Assembly (NCBI GenBank): GCA_041398665.1
Contig: JAWKUH010000012.1
Coordinates: forward strand, 1 to 64,000
DNA from: Rohdeia sp041398665
Lineage (GTDB): Bacteria > Planctomycetota > UBA1135 > GCA-002686595
Reading direction: 5' to 3'
DNA length: 64,000 nucleotides
The translations under genes were made by a program, and so were the position numbers. Below the pieces are notes generated by a model. The model did not search any database and was not told where the DNA came from. It saw only the letters and a list, made by a program, of their open reading frames with translations. This document shows positions 25,055 through 35,300 of this stretch, in pieces. Each line of letters starts with the position of its first letter. Within the stretch, counting starts at the first letter, position 1.

Positions 25055-26656
25055 TCAGCTCGCCGACGAGTTCGTGGACGTCGACCGGACCGCTCCCGCC
25101 TCGATCAGCTCGGGACCGAGCAGGTCGCCGAGGATCTCGCGGACCTGCTCGCGCACGAGTTCGGGGTCCGCTCCGGCGCCCGCCGCGTCGACCTCGCCCG
25201 CGACGGCGCGGCGCGACCGCCGGAAGGGCGTCTTGCTGATCTGGTTGACGAAGGCGACGGCCGCCTGCTCCATGCTGCCGACGATCGCGCGCGCGCGGCG
25301 CGAGAGGAAGGCGTGGACGAGCAGCGCGGGGATCGCCACCACGAGTCCGAACTTGGTCGTGATGAGCGCCTCCGAGATGCCGCCGGAGAGCTGGTTGACG
25401 TCGGTCGAACCGAAGACGGTGATCTTCCGGAAGGTCGAGATGATGCCCGTCACGGTGCCGAGCAGACCGAGGAGCGGAGCCGACGCGGCACTGATCGCGA
25501 TGAACGGCAACATGCGCTGCAGCTTGATGCGCCAGGTGAGGACGGTCTCGTACATCGCCTCCTCGATGACGTCGCGCGACTCGCGCACGTTGTCGACGCC
25601 CGCGCGGAGCATCTCCCCCACCGGACCGCGGATCGCGGACACCTTGGCGCGAGCCTCCTTCTCGTCGCGCTTCTCGATCGCCGCGAGGAGTCCCTCGATG
25701 CGCGCCTTGCGCGGGACGCGCAGGAACATGAAGCCGATCCAGCGGTAGAGCGCCACGAGGAACGCGGTGGCGGCGAGCAGGACGATCGGGATCATCACGG
25801 GTCCGCCCTTCTCGACCTCCTCGAGGAGCGAGTCCTCGGTCGCCGCGATCCTGCGCGCGTCGCCGAGCGTCGGGTCGAAGGGCAGCACGCCGTCGCCGTC
25901 GTTCGCGAAGTCCTCGATCGCCGCCTGCAGCAGCGGGTCTTCGAACGTGTAGAGCGTGGGCTCCTTCGTGCCCGATGCCTGGTCCGCGTAGCCCACCTGC
26001 TTTCCGTCGGCCGAGACGAAGACGGCCGCCGGACCGACGAGCAGGTAGCTGCCCTTCGCGACGCGCCCCTCGGAGTCGACGACGTTGCCCTCGAACCTCG
26101 TGCCGCCGAGGACCTCCTCGATGCGACCGAGCGACATCGAGAGTACGGCGGACTGCCGCCGCATCGACTCCGCGAGCTCGATGTTCACGTCGTCGACGGA
26201 GGCGATCGACGCCGCCATCGTGTCGGCGTAGCGGCGCTTCTCGGCGATGTGCAGCCTCGTGTCGAGGATCCGCACGTACTCCTGGAGCGTGCCCGAGACC
26301 GTGTTCGTCTGGGCGCGGCGCGTGTCGATGTCGTTCTTCCTGCGGCCGACGTCGAACTGGCGCCGGTCGAGCTCGCGCTTGACCGTCAGGTACTCCTCCT
26401 GGGCGCGAACGGCGTCGCTCTCGAGCGCGTTGAGCTCGCGCGTCAGGCCGACCTTGCCGTCGGCGATCTCGCTCTGCACGCGGGCGAGCTCGGCGAGGCT
26501 CTGCTCGAGCCGCGCCTGCACGTCGGCCGCGGCCTCGGCGAACGTTCGGGCGCGAGCGTCCTCCTGGAACGCGGACGCCGAGGGAGCGAGGAGCGCGACG
26601 GCGGCGAACAGGGCCGCGGCCTTGCCGGCCGAGGTGTGTCGTTGTTTGAACTGCAT
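25055..26656 (-). CDS. TtpC-like MotA/TolQ protein with long periplasmic coiled-coil N-terminus
   Basis: This is a 533-residue protein with a signal peptide (residues 1-29) and a coiled-coil periplasmic region (about 30-190, many RLEQSLAELARVQSEIADG-type heptads). A beta-rich segment with GSYLLVGPAAVFVS follows, then a C-terminal MotA/TolQ core (about 290-475) with LLGLLGTVTGIISTFRKITV and GGISEALITTKFGLVVAIPALL. This layout matches TtpC, known from Vibrio TonB2/TonB3 systems. There a TolQ-like protein with an added periplasmic domain is required besides ExbB. It sits between the DUF3450 gene and exbB in the same direction, as in that system. Confidence 0.88.
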   Translation of the reverse strand: MQFKQRHTSAGKAAALFAAVALLAPSASAFQEDARARTFAEAAADVQARLEQSLAELARVQSEIADGKVGLTRELNALESDAVRAQEEYLTVKRELDRRQFDVGRRKNDIDTRRAQTNTVSGTLQEYVRILDTRLHIAEKRRYADTMAASIASVDDVNIELAESMRRQSAVLSMSLGRIEEVLGGTRFEGNVVDSEGRVAKGSYLLVGPAAVFVSADGKQVGYADQASGTKEPTLYTFEDPLLQAAIEDFANDGDGVLPFDPTLGDARRIAATEDSLLEEVEKGGPVMIPIVLLAATAFLVALYRWIGFMFLRVPRKARIEGLLAAIEKRDEKEARAKVSAIRGPVGEMLRAGVDNVRESRDVIEEAMYETVLTWRIKLQRMLPFIAISAASAPLLGLLGTVTGIISTFRKITVFGSTDVNQLSGGISEALITTKFGLVVAIPALLVHAFLSRRARAIVGSMEQAAVAFVNQISKTPFRRSRRAVAGEVDAAGAGADPELVREQVREILGDLLGPELIEAGAVRSTSTNSSAS

Positions 26657-26669
26657 GGCGTGATCTCGC

Positions 26670-27455
26670 TCAGTCGACCTTCACCGGGAGTTGCACGTAG
26701 CCGGGCGCGCTGTCGCCGTCGGCGATCCTGATGGCCTCGAGGATCTGCGGTCCGGCGTCGTTCGCCGCCGTCCACACCCAGCCCTCCGGCGTCGGGCGCC
26801 CGACGCCCGCGTTCTGCCCGTCCGAGGTGACGTAGTACGCCTGCCCGAGACCGAGGAAGATCGTCGCGACCGACGCGTTCTGCCCGCTCGGGAGCGTCAC
26901 GATCGTGCTGTCGGTCGTGACCTGTTGGTCGAAGCGGTCGATCAGCTGGAGGATGCCCGCGACCGCGATGAAGCGCGCGGGCAGATTGACCTTCGCGTCG
27001 GCGGGATCGTCCGGCAGACGCTTCGTCAGCGACTCGATCTGCGCCAGCAACGGTTCGGGCAGCGAGGGCACGAGCGCCTTGATCCTCCGTTCGGCGTCGG
27101 CGACGGCCTCCTCGAGCGCACCGACGGCGGCCTTCAGCGACTCGTCGTCCTCGAGCAGGCCCGCGAGCTCCTCGTCGAGCGAGCCGATGCTCTGCGACGC
27201 CTCCTCGGTCGCGGCGCGGGTGCGCGCGATCTCGTCCGTCATCAGGACGATGCGGTCCTTCAGCACCTGTTGCTCGACCTGCCAGTCCGAGCGCGCCTTC
27301 GAGATCATGCGGTTGTTCTCGACCCACGCCTTCATGGCTTCGCGCGTCCCGGGGACGTCGAGGACGGGATCATCCTGGGGTCGGGTCGCTCCGACCGTGA
27401 GCGTCGCGGCGGCGGCGGCGACGGCGAGCGTCGGGATCAGTCTCTTGTGCTTCAT
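26670..27455 (-). CDS. DUF3450 family protein, exported
   Basis: This is a 261-residue protein with a signal peptide (residues 1-24). A coiled-coil half follows (about 40-130: WQVEQQVLKDRIVLMTDEIARTRAATEEASQSI), then a globular half ending TIFLGLGQAYYVTSDGQNAG...TPEGWVWTA. DUF3450 proteins are periplasmic, of unknown biochemical role. They are almost always encoded next to TtpC-type TolQ proteins, as here, where the TtpC-like gene starts 13 bp downstream. The receptor gene lies 34 bp upstream in the same direction. Confidence 0.88.
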   Translation of the reverse strand: MKHKRLIPTLAVAAAAATLTVGATRPQDDPVLDVPGTREAMKAWVENNRMISKARSDWQVEQQVLKDRIVLMTDEIARTRAATEEASQSIGSLDEELAGLLEDDESLKAAVGALEEAVADAERRIKALVPSLPEPLLAQIESLTKRLPDDPADAKVNLPARFIAVAGILQLIDRFDQQVTTDSTIVTLPSGQNASVATIFLGLGQAYYVTSDGQNAGVGRPTPEGWVWTAANDAGPQILEAIRIADGDSAPGYVQLPVKVD

Positions 27456-27489
27456 GACGTGGTTCGTCCTTTCGGCGTGCGCCGGACGG

Positions 27490-30453
27490 TCACAGCGCGA
27501 ACGAGGCGCTGAGCGCGATCGAGAAGTCGATCCCCTTCGAGGAGGACGTCTTGGTGACGTCGGCGCCGATGTACTGGGAGCGGTACACCGTCTCGATGTC
27601 GGGGTTCGTGAGGTTCTTGGCCTGGATCTGGAGCTTGAAGTGCTCGCCGAGCTTCTGCGACACGCTGAAGTTGAGCGTGTCGTACTCCGCGGCGTAGATG
27701 CTCGGGATGAAGTTGCCCTTGCTCTCGCCGGGCCCGGCGAGGAGCGTGTCGCCCTGCACGGTGTAGAAGAGACCGAGCTGCGTCCCCGTGTCCGGCAGGT
27801 CGTAGGTGAGGTAGAGGTTGTAGAGGTGCTCGGGCGCGGCGGTCATGTCGCGCTCGGTGATCGGTGCCTGGATCTCGGGCTTCAGGAAGTCCGCGACCTC
27901 GTCCGGCGGGAGCTTCACGACGGAGTCGATGAAGGTCGCGTTCATGCCGAACGAGAGGCCGTCGAGCTCGTCGACGAGGCGACCGAGGTCCTGGCGCCAC
28001 TCGAGCTCGACGCCCTGCAGTCGACCCGAGGGGTAGTTGGTCGGCGTCGTGAACGTGAACGCGATGAGGCGCTGCACGTACTCGATCGCGTCCGTGATGT
28101 CCTTGCGGAAGAAGGACACCGAGGCGAGTCCGCCCTTGTAGGGCACGTACTCCGCGCGGAGGTCCCAGTTGGTGACGTCGCTCGTCCTGAGCCCCGGGTC
28201 GCCGATGAAGATCGGACCGCCGAGGAACTCCTGCTGGAGGATCGGCGTGAGCTCCTTGAACGTCTGCCGGGCGATCGTCCGACTCCACGAGGCGCGGAAC
28301 GTCCACTTGTCGAACGGTCTCCACTCGAGACCGAGTGCCGGGAGGACGTCGGTCTGCTCGATCGACACGTCGCCCGCGCCCGGGATCAGCTGGACCGGGC
28401 CGACGGAACCCGGCGGGAACCAGGTCGCGCCCGACTCCGGGTGGTTCTGCACCGAGATCTCGGTCGACTCGATGCGCGCGCCGCCGACGACGGAGAGTCC
28501 GTCGTTCGGGAGCAGCGGGAGCTCGACCATCGCGTAGAAGGCCTCGATGTTCTGCTCGCCGTCGTAGTCGACGTCCGTGTTCGCGCCGGAGACGATGTGC
28601 GTCTGCGACTCCCAGGCGGCGCTCCAGAAGTCCTCCCAGGGCGCGAAGTACTTCGCTCCGGTGTCGCTGAAGTTGCTGTAGCTGTCCTGGTCGTAGGTGC
28701 GTTCGACCCGGTCGCCGAAGACGCCGAACTGGACGTAGCCGTCGCCGTCTTCGACCTGGAAGGGCATCTTCAGGTCCGCCGACAGGAACCGGCTGTCCTC
28801 GTCGATGCGCTTGTAGATGCGTTGGAGGTTGCCGAGCGTGATGCTCGCCGAGGGCTTGAACGGGAAGTGGAACTCCGGGTTGATCGTCGGCGGCAGGATG
28901 TCGGGGATGCCCGGGTCGAACGAGTCGGGGTACCACTGCTCGCCGAACTGGCGCTTGTCGGGCTGGTCGAGCGTGGCCGAGCTGATCGCGTAGTTCCACG
29001 TGAACTCGCCGATCGGGACGTCGTGCGAGCCGTTGAACTGGAGCGAACTCGCGGTCCGCTCGGTGTACTCGATGGTCTCGGTGCGGATGTACGGCGCGGA
29101 CTTGACGTCGTCCTTGCCGTTGCCCGGCCCGGCGGGGTCGTCGGGCGTGTAGCCCGGGAAGTAGTACTCCTTGCCGCGCGTGTCCTCGGCGAGCGTGACG
29201 GAGTCCTCGGCCGTGCGCGTGTAGAGGTACGCGACCCCGACGGAGTCCTCCTCGGTCTCGACGCCGAGCGCCGCGAGCCCGCCCCACTGCACGGTCTCGC
29301 TGCCGCGGACGAGGTCGAACAGCGCGGTCTTGAAGTCGCCGCTGCTCGAGCTGCCCTGGATGTTCTCGGGCGTCAGCGGGTCGCCGGGGTTCTCGACCCA
29401 CAGCGAGTCGTCCTTCCCGTCGTCCGAGAACGAGACGTCGCGCTCGTAGAAGAAGCTGAGCAGGCCGCCTACGGCGATGCCGCTCTCGAACTCCTGCTTG
29501 CCGCCGAGCGTGGCGGACCACTTGAACTCGTCGGGCGCACCGACGCGCGTCGTGCCGACGGCTCCGTCCCAGTCCGTGCCGGACTTCTGGGCGCCGAGAC
29601 CGCCCTTGTTGCCCCAGACGTCGACGCCGCCGCCCTTGTACGAGATGAAGTCGCTGCCGGCGACGTTCGAGTTGACGCCGATCTGCGCCTTGAACTCGAA
29701 GATCGCCTCGTCCGGCACTCGCTTGAGCCGCACGTCGACGGCGCCGCCCGACGCGTCGCCCTGCTGGTTCGGCGTGAAGGTCTTGCTGACCTGGATCGTC
29801 TCGATGACCGCGGAAGGGAACTGGTCGAGCTCGACGGCGCGCTTGTCCTCGTCCGAGGTCGGCAGACGCACGCCGTTGAGCTGTGAACTCACGTAGCGGT
29901 CCGGGAGCCCGCGGATCACCGCGAACTTGCCGTCCTGGACGGAGGCGCCGGAGACGAGCCGGAGCGCACTCGCGGCGTCGCTCGCGCCCGCGCGGCTCAT
30001 GAGGTCGGAACCGATCGAGTCGAGCAGCGACGGACTGTCGAAGCGCAGTTCGAGCAACGCGGCCTCGGAACCGGCACCGAGGTCGAGGTCGTTCCGGACC
30101 ACGAACTCGTCCATCTCGAAGAAGTCGCCGGCGAGCTGCACGTCGACGTCGGCGAGCTGCCCCGCGACGACGACGATCGGCTGACTCACCTGCTTGACGT
30201 AGCCCTGCTTCGCGAAGACGAGGCGGTACGTGCCCGGCGGGACCGAGCCGAACAGGAAGGTCCCCTGCTCACTCGTCGTCTCGCGCTGCTTGGTCGAGAG
30301 GTTCGACACCTCCACGCCGCCGAGCGGGACGCCGCGTTCCTTGTCGAACACGACGCCCCGGATGGATCCGGCCTGCTCCTGGGCCGCATGCAGCGGGAAC
30401 ACGAAGCCCATCACCGCGAGGACGAGGACGCCCAGCGTTCTCCACGTGGCCAT
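27490..30453 (-). CDS. TonB-dependent outer-membrane receptor with CarboxypepD-like N-terminal domain
   Basis: This is a 987-residue protein. In order, it has a signal peptide (1-24) and a carboxypeptidase-regulatory-like beta-sandwich (about 28-112, GSIRGVVFDKERGVPLGGVEV and FGSVPPGTYRLVFAKQGYV). A plug domain (about 130-275) contains DAASALRLVSGASVQDGKFAVIRGLPDRYVSSQLNGVRLP, ending GDASGGAVDVRLKR. The rest is a 22-strand-type barrel rich in Tyr/Trp/Asp. The extra N-terminal sandwich is typical of large-substrate receptors (glycans, peptides), but the ligand cannot be told from sequence. It is the first gene of the TonB operon, so this TonB system probably serves it specifically. A 340-bp gap with a terminator for the upstream gene precedes it. 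Confidence 0.9.
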   Translation of the reverse strand: MATWRTLGVLVLAVMGFVFPLHAAQEQAGSIRGVVFDKERGVPLGGVEVSNLSTKQRETTSEQGTFLFGSVPPGTYRLVFAKQGYVKQVSQPIVVVAGQLADVDVQLAGDFFEMDEFVVRNDLDLGAGSEAALLELRFDSPSLLDSIGSDLMSRAGASDAASALRLVSGASVQDGKFAVIRGLPDRYVSSQLNGVRLPTSDEDKRAVELDQFPSAVIETIQVSKTFTPNQQGDASGGAVDVRLKRVPDEAIFEFKAQIGVNSNVAGSDFISYKGGGVDVWGNKGGLGAQKSGTDWDGAVGTTRVGAPDEFKWSATLGGKQEFESGIAVGGLLSFFYERDVSFSDDGKDDSLWVENPGDPLTPENIQGSSSSGDFKTALFDLVRGSETVQWGGLAALGVETEEDSVGVAYLYTRTAEDSVTLAEDTRGKEYYFPGYTPDDPAGPGNGKDDVKSAPYIRTETIEYTERTASSLQFNGSHDVPIGEFTWNYAISSATLDQPDKRQFGEQWYPDSFDPGIPDILPPTINPEFHFPFKPSASITLGNLQRIYKRIDEDSRFLSADLKMPFQVEDGDGYVQFGVFGDRVERTYDQDSYSNFSDTGAKYFAPWEDFWSAAWESQTHIVSGANTDVDYDGEQNIEAFYAMVELPLLPNDGLSVVGGARIESTEISVQNHPESGATWFPPGSVGPVQLIPGAGDVSIEQTDVLPALGLEWRPFDKWTFRASWSRTIARQTFKELTPILQQEFLGGPIFIGDPGLRTSDVTNWDLRAEYVPYKGGLASVSFFRKDITDAIEYVQRLIAFTFTTPTNYPSGRLQGVELEWRQDLGRLVDELDGLSFGMNATFIDSVVKLPPDEVADFLKPEIQAPITERDMTAAPEHLYNLYLTYDLPDTGTQLGLFYTVQGDTLLAGPGESKGNFIPSIYAAEYDTLNFSVSQKLGEHFKLQIQAKNLTNPDIETVYRSQYIGADVTKTSSSKGIDFSIALSASFAL

Positions 30454-30793
30454 GTGCCTGCCTGGTTCTCGCCGTGGTCGTGGGGGGAGAGGAATCGGCG
30501 CGTTCCGGAGCGGGGCTCGCGGACGAACGAGGCGGGGAGTCTATGAGCGTCGTGTGAGGGATCCGTGAACGCGCGCCTGGATTGACGTCAAGACGCGCGA
30601 GGTCGACGGGACGCGCGGCGGACGCGGCGGATGTGCGACGACGACGTCGCTCACGACGGCGTCGTCGTCCGTGACATCGCCGTCCACGACGTCGACGATC
30701 GTGGCGTCGCTGCTACGCGCGGAACGCGGTGCACCGTGATCCACGTGTCGCGGCGGTGCGCGCCGCGACACGTGCGGGATCACTCGCGCACTC
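30454..30793. other. intergenic region upstream of the TonB-receptor operon
   Basis: No gene is seen. The part next to the receptor start should hold the operon promoter. A palindrome TTGACGTCAA at 30582-30591 could serve as a -35 box or an operator, but no matching -10 box is clear. Repeated GACGTC/GTCGTC runs at 30640-30700 form weak inverted repeats. A strong hairpin at 30742-30774 belongs to the gene on the right. Confidence 0.5.
30742..30774 (-). terminator. terminator-like hairpin after the 30794-32116 gene
   Basis: A perfect 14-bp stem (CACGTGTCGCGGCG at 30742-30755, complement at 30761-30774) with a 5-nt loop lies 20 bp beyond the stop of the minus-strand lipoprotein gene. There is no T-tract, so it may act with Rho or as an mRNA end. 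Confidence 0.6.
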
Positions 30794-32116
30794 TCACCAC
30801 GGGTCGCTCAGCGCGCCCGCGAGTTCGCCGATGCGCGCCACGATCTCCGCACCCGGGTCGAAGCTCTTCGACGCGAGCGACAGGAGGATCTGCGTGAGGT
30901 CCTCGGCCCTCGGGCACGAGTTCGGGTTCACGACCGCGGCCTCGACGGCCAGCGCGTAGACCTTGCGCGCCGTGGCTGTGTCGCCGAGGTCGACGTAGAC
31001 CTCGGCGAGCGGCAGGAGCGCTTCCGTCCGCTCGATGTTCGTGATGCGCTCGGCCTCCTGCTGGTACACGGCGAGGCCCTGGTCGGCGTCGGTCCGAGCC
31101 CAGGAGAGCTCGCCCGCCGCGCACAGTTCCTTCGCCATGCGGCCGAGGATCCGCGCGTGGTCCTGCGGCAGCCAGTGGGCCGCGTCCATCATCGCGTGCG
31201 CGTCGCCGAGGATCTCGACGGCGTGCTCGCGGTCGGAGTGCTCGCGCGCGGAGTCGGCGAGCTCGAACAGCAGGTCGAGCCGCACGCCGAGCGGGATCTT
31301 GCCCCAGCCCTCGGTGATCTTCTCCTCGAGGTCGGCACGCAGGTCCGGGTCGTCGTAGAAGCGGCGGTGGAACTCGGCGCACACGAACAGCACGTTCGAC
31401 TGCGAGTTGAAGTCGCCCTGGCCGAGGATCTCGTCGACGTACGCCATCCTCGACGTCGCCTCGGCCTTCGTGGCGGTCGTCGCCCGATAGCGATCGACCT
31501 CCCCGATCTCGGGTCCGTCGACCCCGACGATCAGCGCCTGGGCGCCGTCGTCGTCGCCGAGGCGGAGCTTCACCTTCGCCATCTTCGCGCGGATGGTGTT
31601 GACCCTCCACTCCTGCTCCTCGGCCTTCGCCGCGTCGACGGCGACCTGTCGCGCCTCGTCGAGCAGCGCCGCGAGATCGCTGTCGGGGTGGTTCTCCGCC
31701 AGGTACAGCGCGTACTCGGCGATCGCGGCGCCGCGGCGCCAGTTCTCGATCCCGCGGGCGAAGTCGAGCGCGGTCGCGGGCTGGTCGAGTTCGAGCGCCG
31801 CCTCCACCACCATCTCCTGGTACTTGCCGCGCGTCTTGTGGTGCGGCTGCGTCGGGATGCTCGAGGCGACGTCGTAGGCGCGCCGGAGCAGGTCGCGGCG
31901 GCTCTGCGCGAGCGGCGCGTCGACGACCGGAGCGGCGGCGGGCTTCGCGGCCGCTGCTTCCTGCGTCGCCGCGTCGGCGACTCGCTCGTTCGTCACGGCG
32001 GACGTCTCCACCGCCTTCGTGGGCGTCTCGTGCGCGTCGGTCGAACCGGAGCACGCGGCACCGACGACGGAGGCGATGACGATGACGGAGGTGAGGATCG
32101 GCTGGGAGGTCTTCAT
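30794..32116 (-). CDS. lipoprotein with TPR-like helical repeats, function unknown
   Basis: This is a 440-residue protein with a lipobox ending at Cys22 (VGAAC) and a Thr/Ala/Pro-rich linker to about residue 70. The rest is an all-helical domain with loosely repeating 35-40-residue units (KYQEMVVEAALELDQPATALDFARGI, EILGDAHAMMDAAHWLPQDHARILGRMAKELC, EALLPLAEVYVDLGDTATARKVYALAVEAA). These look like degenerate TPRs. No catalytic motif is visible. It is transcribed alone, separated from neighbours by gaps of 340 and 240 bp. I do not recognise a named family. Confidence 0.75.
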   Translation of the reverse strand: MKTSQPILTSVIVIASVVGAACSGSTDAHETPTKAVETSAVTNERVADAATQEAAAAKPAAAPVVDAPLAQSRRDLLRRAYDVASSIPTQPHHKTRGKYQEMVVEAALELDQPATALDFARGIENWRRGAAIAEYALYLAENHPDSDLAALLDEARQVAVDAAKAEEQEWRVNTIRAKMAKVKLRLGDDDGAQALIVGVDGPEIGEVDRYRATTATKAEATSRMAYVDEILGQGDFNSQSNVLFVCAEFHRRFYDDPDLRADLEEKITEGWGKIPLGVRLDLLFELADSAREHSDREHAVEILGDAHAMMDAAHWLPQDHARILGRMAKELCAAGELSWARTDADQGLAVYQQEAERITNIERTEALLPLAEVYVDLGDTATARKVYALAVEAAVVNPNSCPRAEDLTQILLSLASKSFDPGAEIVARIGELAGALSDPW

Positions 32117-32356
32117 CGGTCGTGGGAGTCGCTCGGAGCGCGGTCGTGGCCGCGCGTACGCATGGTGCCGCCCGCGTCGAGCGGGAGCGGTTGGACGGAA
32201 GGCTCTCGCTTCGGCACGTCAGGGAGCCCGCAGCGTCCGGAGGACGCCGCGGGCCGTGGTCGGACGAGGTTCACTCGTCGAGGTCGAGGTTCGAACGGGT
32301 CGCCGGTACGAGGTGCGTGCTCCGTACCGACGACCGCGTCCTCGTCTCGCGTCGGA

Positions 32357-35300
32357 TCAGTTGCCGATCACGTTGTCGACGGCGTCACCCCAGCGGAACG
32401 CGAAGTCCGTGAACCCGTTGAGGAACGCGGCCTGCGCCGTGAAGCGGGAACCGCAGAAGTCGCGGCTCGCGGGGATCGGGAAGCTGAACACCACCGGCGA
32501 GCCGGAGACGTTCACCGCGTACTGGAGGCCCTGGCCGCCGAGGGCCAGGTACCCGAACAGGTCGAGGAGCAGCGTCGACGGGCCGCCGGCGCAACCGCCG
32601 TCGACCCAGGGGCTGCTCGTCGGCGGGCCGGCGCTGAACGCGCAGACCGTGACGTGCGCCGACGCGACACCGCAGGTGCCGACCGGCGGGGTCACCGTGA
32701 AGCCGTACGACGAGTTGCCGAAGCTCGGGAGTCCGTTCGCCGCGATGACGCCGTTCAGGACGAGGCCGTCTACCGCGGACGGTCGCCTCGGCCGGGTACG
32801 ACAGGAAGCCGTACGCGTCCGCGGCGGACCAGCCGCAGAGCCAGTTGAGGTGACGGTCGAAGGCACCGCGGTAAGCCGACCGGCGAGAAGAAGCCGTCGG
32901 CCGGCGCGCTCCTCACCGAGGTGAACGCGGCGTTGGCCGGACGCGGGTCGACCGTGGCGACCGGGACGACGGTACCGGCGATCGTCGAGACCGGCGTGCC
33001 GCGGGTCAGCGAGCGGATCGGGAGGTCGGCAGCGAGGCTGCCGGCGTCCACGTTGTTGTTCGCAGCGGCGAACACACTGCGCGCCGTCGCCTCGGTGTAC
33101 GCCGAGCCGTTCAGGTTGCGGAAGAACACGCTGTCCGTGATCTGGGCCAGGTTGCCCGAGGTCTGGGCCTGGTAGTTCGTGGAGGTGCTCGCCGCCGTCG
33201 TCCAGGTGTCCGCCCAGGAGAGCGTCCCGCCGATGCCGTAACCGGCACCGCCGTCGCCGTCGACGTTGTCGAACTTCACGAGCTGCTCGCCCAGGTCCAT
33301 GAAGATGCACGAGTTGTACTGGACGCGAGCGTTGTCGCGCCAAGCCGTGCCGTGGTCGCCGACGCTCGGCTGACCGATCACGGTGCAGTTCCACAGAGCG
33401 GCCGTGGTGACCGGCTCGTAGTCGGACTGCTCGGCGCCGTCCGTCTCGAAGCAGTTGTCACCGACGCCCGAGCCCTGCGCGTCGTCGCAGCTGTAGCCCT
33501 GGACGATGAAGATGAACTGGCCCTTGCCGCGCCAGCCCTGGTCGACGTCGAAGCTGTCGTCGCCGACGTTCCAGATGCTGATCCACTTGTAGTTGACGGT
33601 GCCGCCCCAGGTCTCGATGCCGTCGTCGACGTTGTTCATGATCTCGATGAGCTTGACGTCGGTGCCACGACCGATGCCGCCCATGGAGAGACCGTTGAGC
33701 TCGTCGCCGACCGCGACGACCTTGCCGCCGTAGCGGAGCGACACGTACCTGAGCGTGCCGCTGTCGTCGTCGTCGTCACCGCCGCCGTAGCGGGCGTACT
33801 CGGGGTGCGCCACCGGCGGAACCAGACCTTCCATCGTCCCGTAGTTCGTCGCCGCGAACGTGTTCGTGTTGCCCGGCGTCGCGTTCTCGGAGATGTAGGC
33901 CTTGCCCATCAGGGTCAGGTTGCCCCACTCGGTGCAGGCGGGACGCCAGCAACCCGTGCGCGGGGTGCCGTCGGTCCAGGTGCAGCGGTCGTGGTGCGAC
34001 GTGAAGACGATCGGCGCATCTTCGGTGCCGATCGCGATGATCTTGCCGCCCTGCGTGACCGCGAGGCTGCCGCCCGCGAACGTGTCGCTGGCGATGACCG
34101 TTCCGGCCTCGATCGTGAGCGTCGCGCCCGGGAGGACGTAGATCTGCGTCGTCAGGTTGTAGACGTTGTCCGCCGTCCAGGTGGTGGACGTCGCGATGTC
34201 GGCCGTGACGTCGACGACGTCGGTGTCCTCGAGGAACCCGAAGGCGTCGGCCGCGGACCAACCGCAGAGCCAGTTCACGTCGCCGAAGGCGCCGCGGTGG
34301 TCGACCGGCGTGAAGAAGCCGTCGCTCGGGGCCGAACGGACCGCACTGACGGCGGCGTTCGCCGGGCGCGGGTCGATCTTCGCGACGGGGAGCACCGTTC
34401 CGGCGGTCGTGGAGACCGCGGCGGCGCGGGTGAGCGCGCGGATCGGCATGTCGACGGCCGCGCTGCCGGCGTTCACGTTGTCGTTCGCCGCAGCGAACAC
34501 ACCGCGCGCCGTCGCCTCGGTGTACGCCGAGCCGTTCAGGTTGCGGAAGAACACGCTGTCCGTGATCTGGGCCAGGTTGCCCGAGGTCTGGGCCTGGTAG
34601 TTCGTGGAGGTGCTCGCCGCCGTCGTCCAGGTGTCCGCCCAGGAGAGCGTCCCGCCGATGCCGTAACCGGCACCGCCGTCACCGTCGACGTTGTCGAACT
34701 TCACGAGCTGCTCGCCCAGGTCCATGAAGACGCACGAGTTGTACTGGACGCGAGCGTTGTCGCGCCAAGCCGTGCCGTGGTCGCCGACGCTCGGCTGACC
34801 GACCACCGTGCAGTTCCAGAGGGACGCCGTGGTGACCGGCTCGTAGTCGGACTGCTCGGCGCCGTCCGTCTCGAAGCAGTTGTCACCGACGCCTGAGCCC
34901 TGCGCATCGTCGCAGCTGTAGCCCTGGACGATGAAGATGAACTGGCCTTGCCGCGCCAGCCCTGGTCGACGTCGAAGCTGTCGTCGCCGATGTTCCAGAT
35001 GCTGACGTACTTGTAGTTGACGGTGCCGCCCCAGGTCTCGATGCTGTCGTCGACGTTGTTCATGATCTCGATGTGGTCGACGTCGGTACCACGACCGATG
35101 CCGCCCATCGAGAGATCGCCGCTGAGCTCGTCGCCGACCGCGATGACGGTGCCGCCGTAGCGGATCGACAGGTAGTGGAGCTCACCGCTGTCGTCGTCGT
35201 CGTCCCCACCGCCGTAGCGGGCGTACTGGGGTGCGCGACCGGCGGAACCAGTCCTTCCATCGTCCCGTAGTTCCGTCGCGCTGAACGTGTTCGTGTTGCC

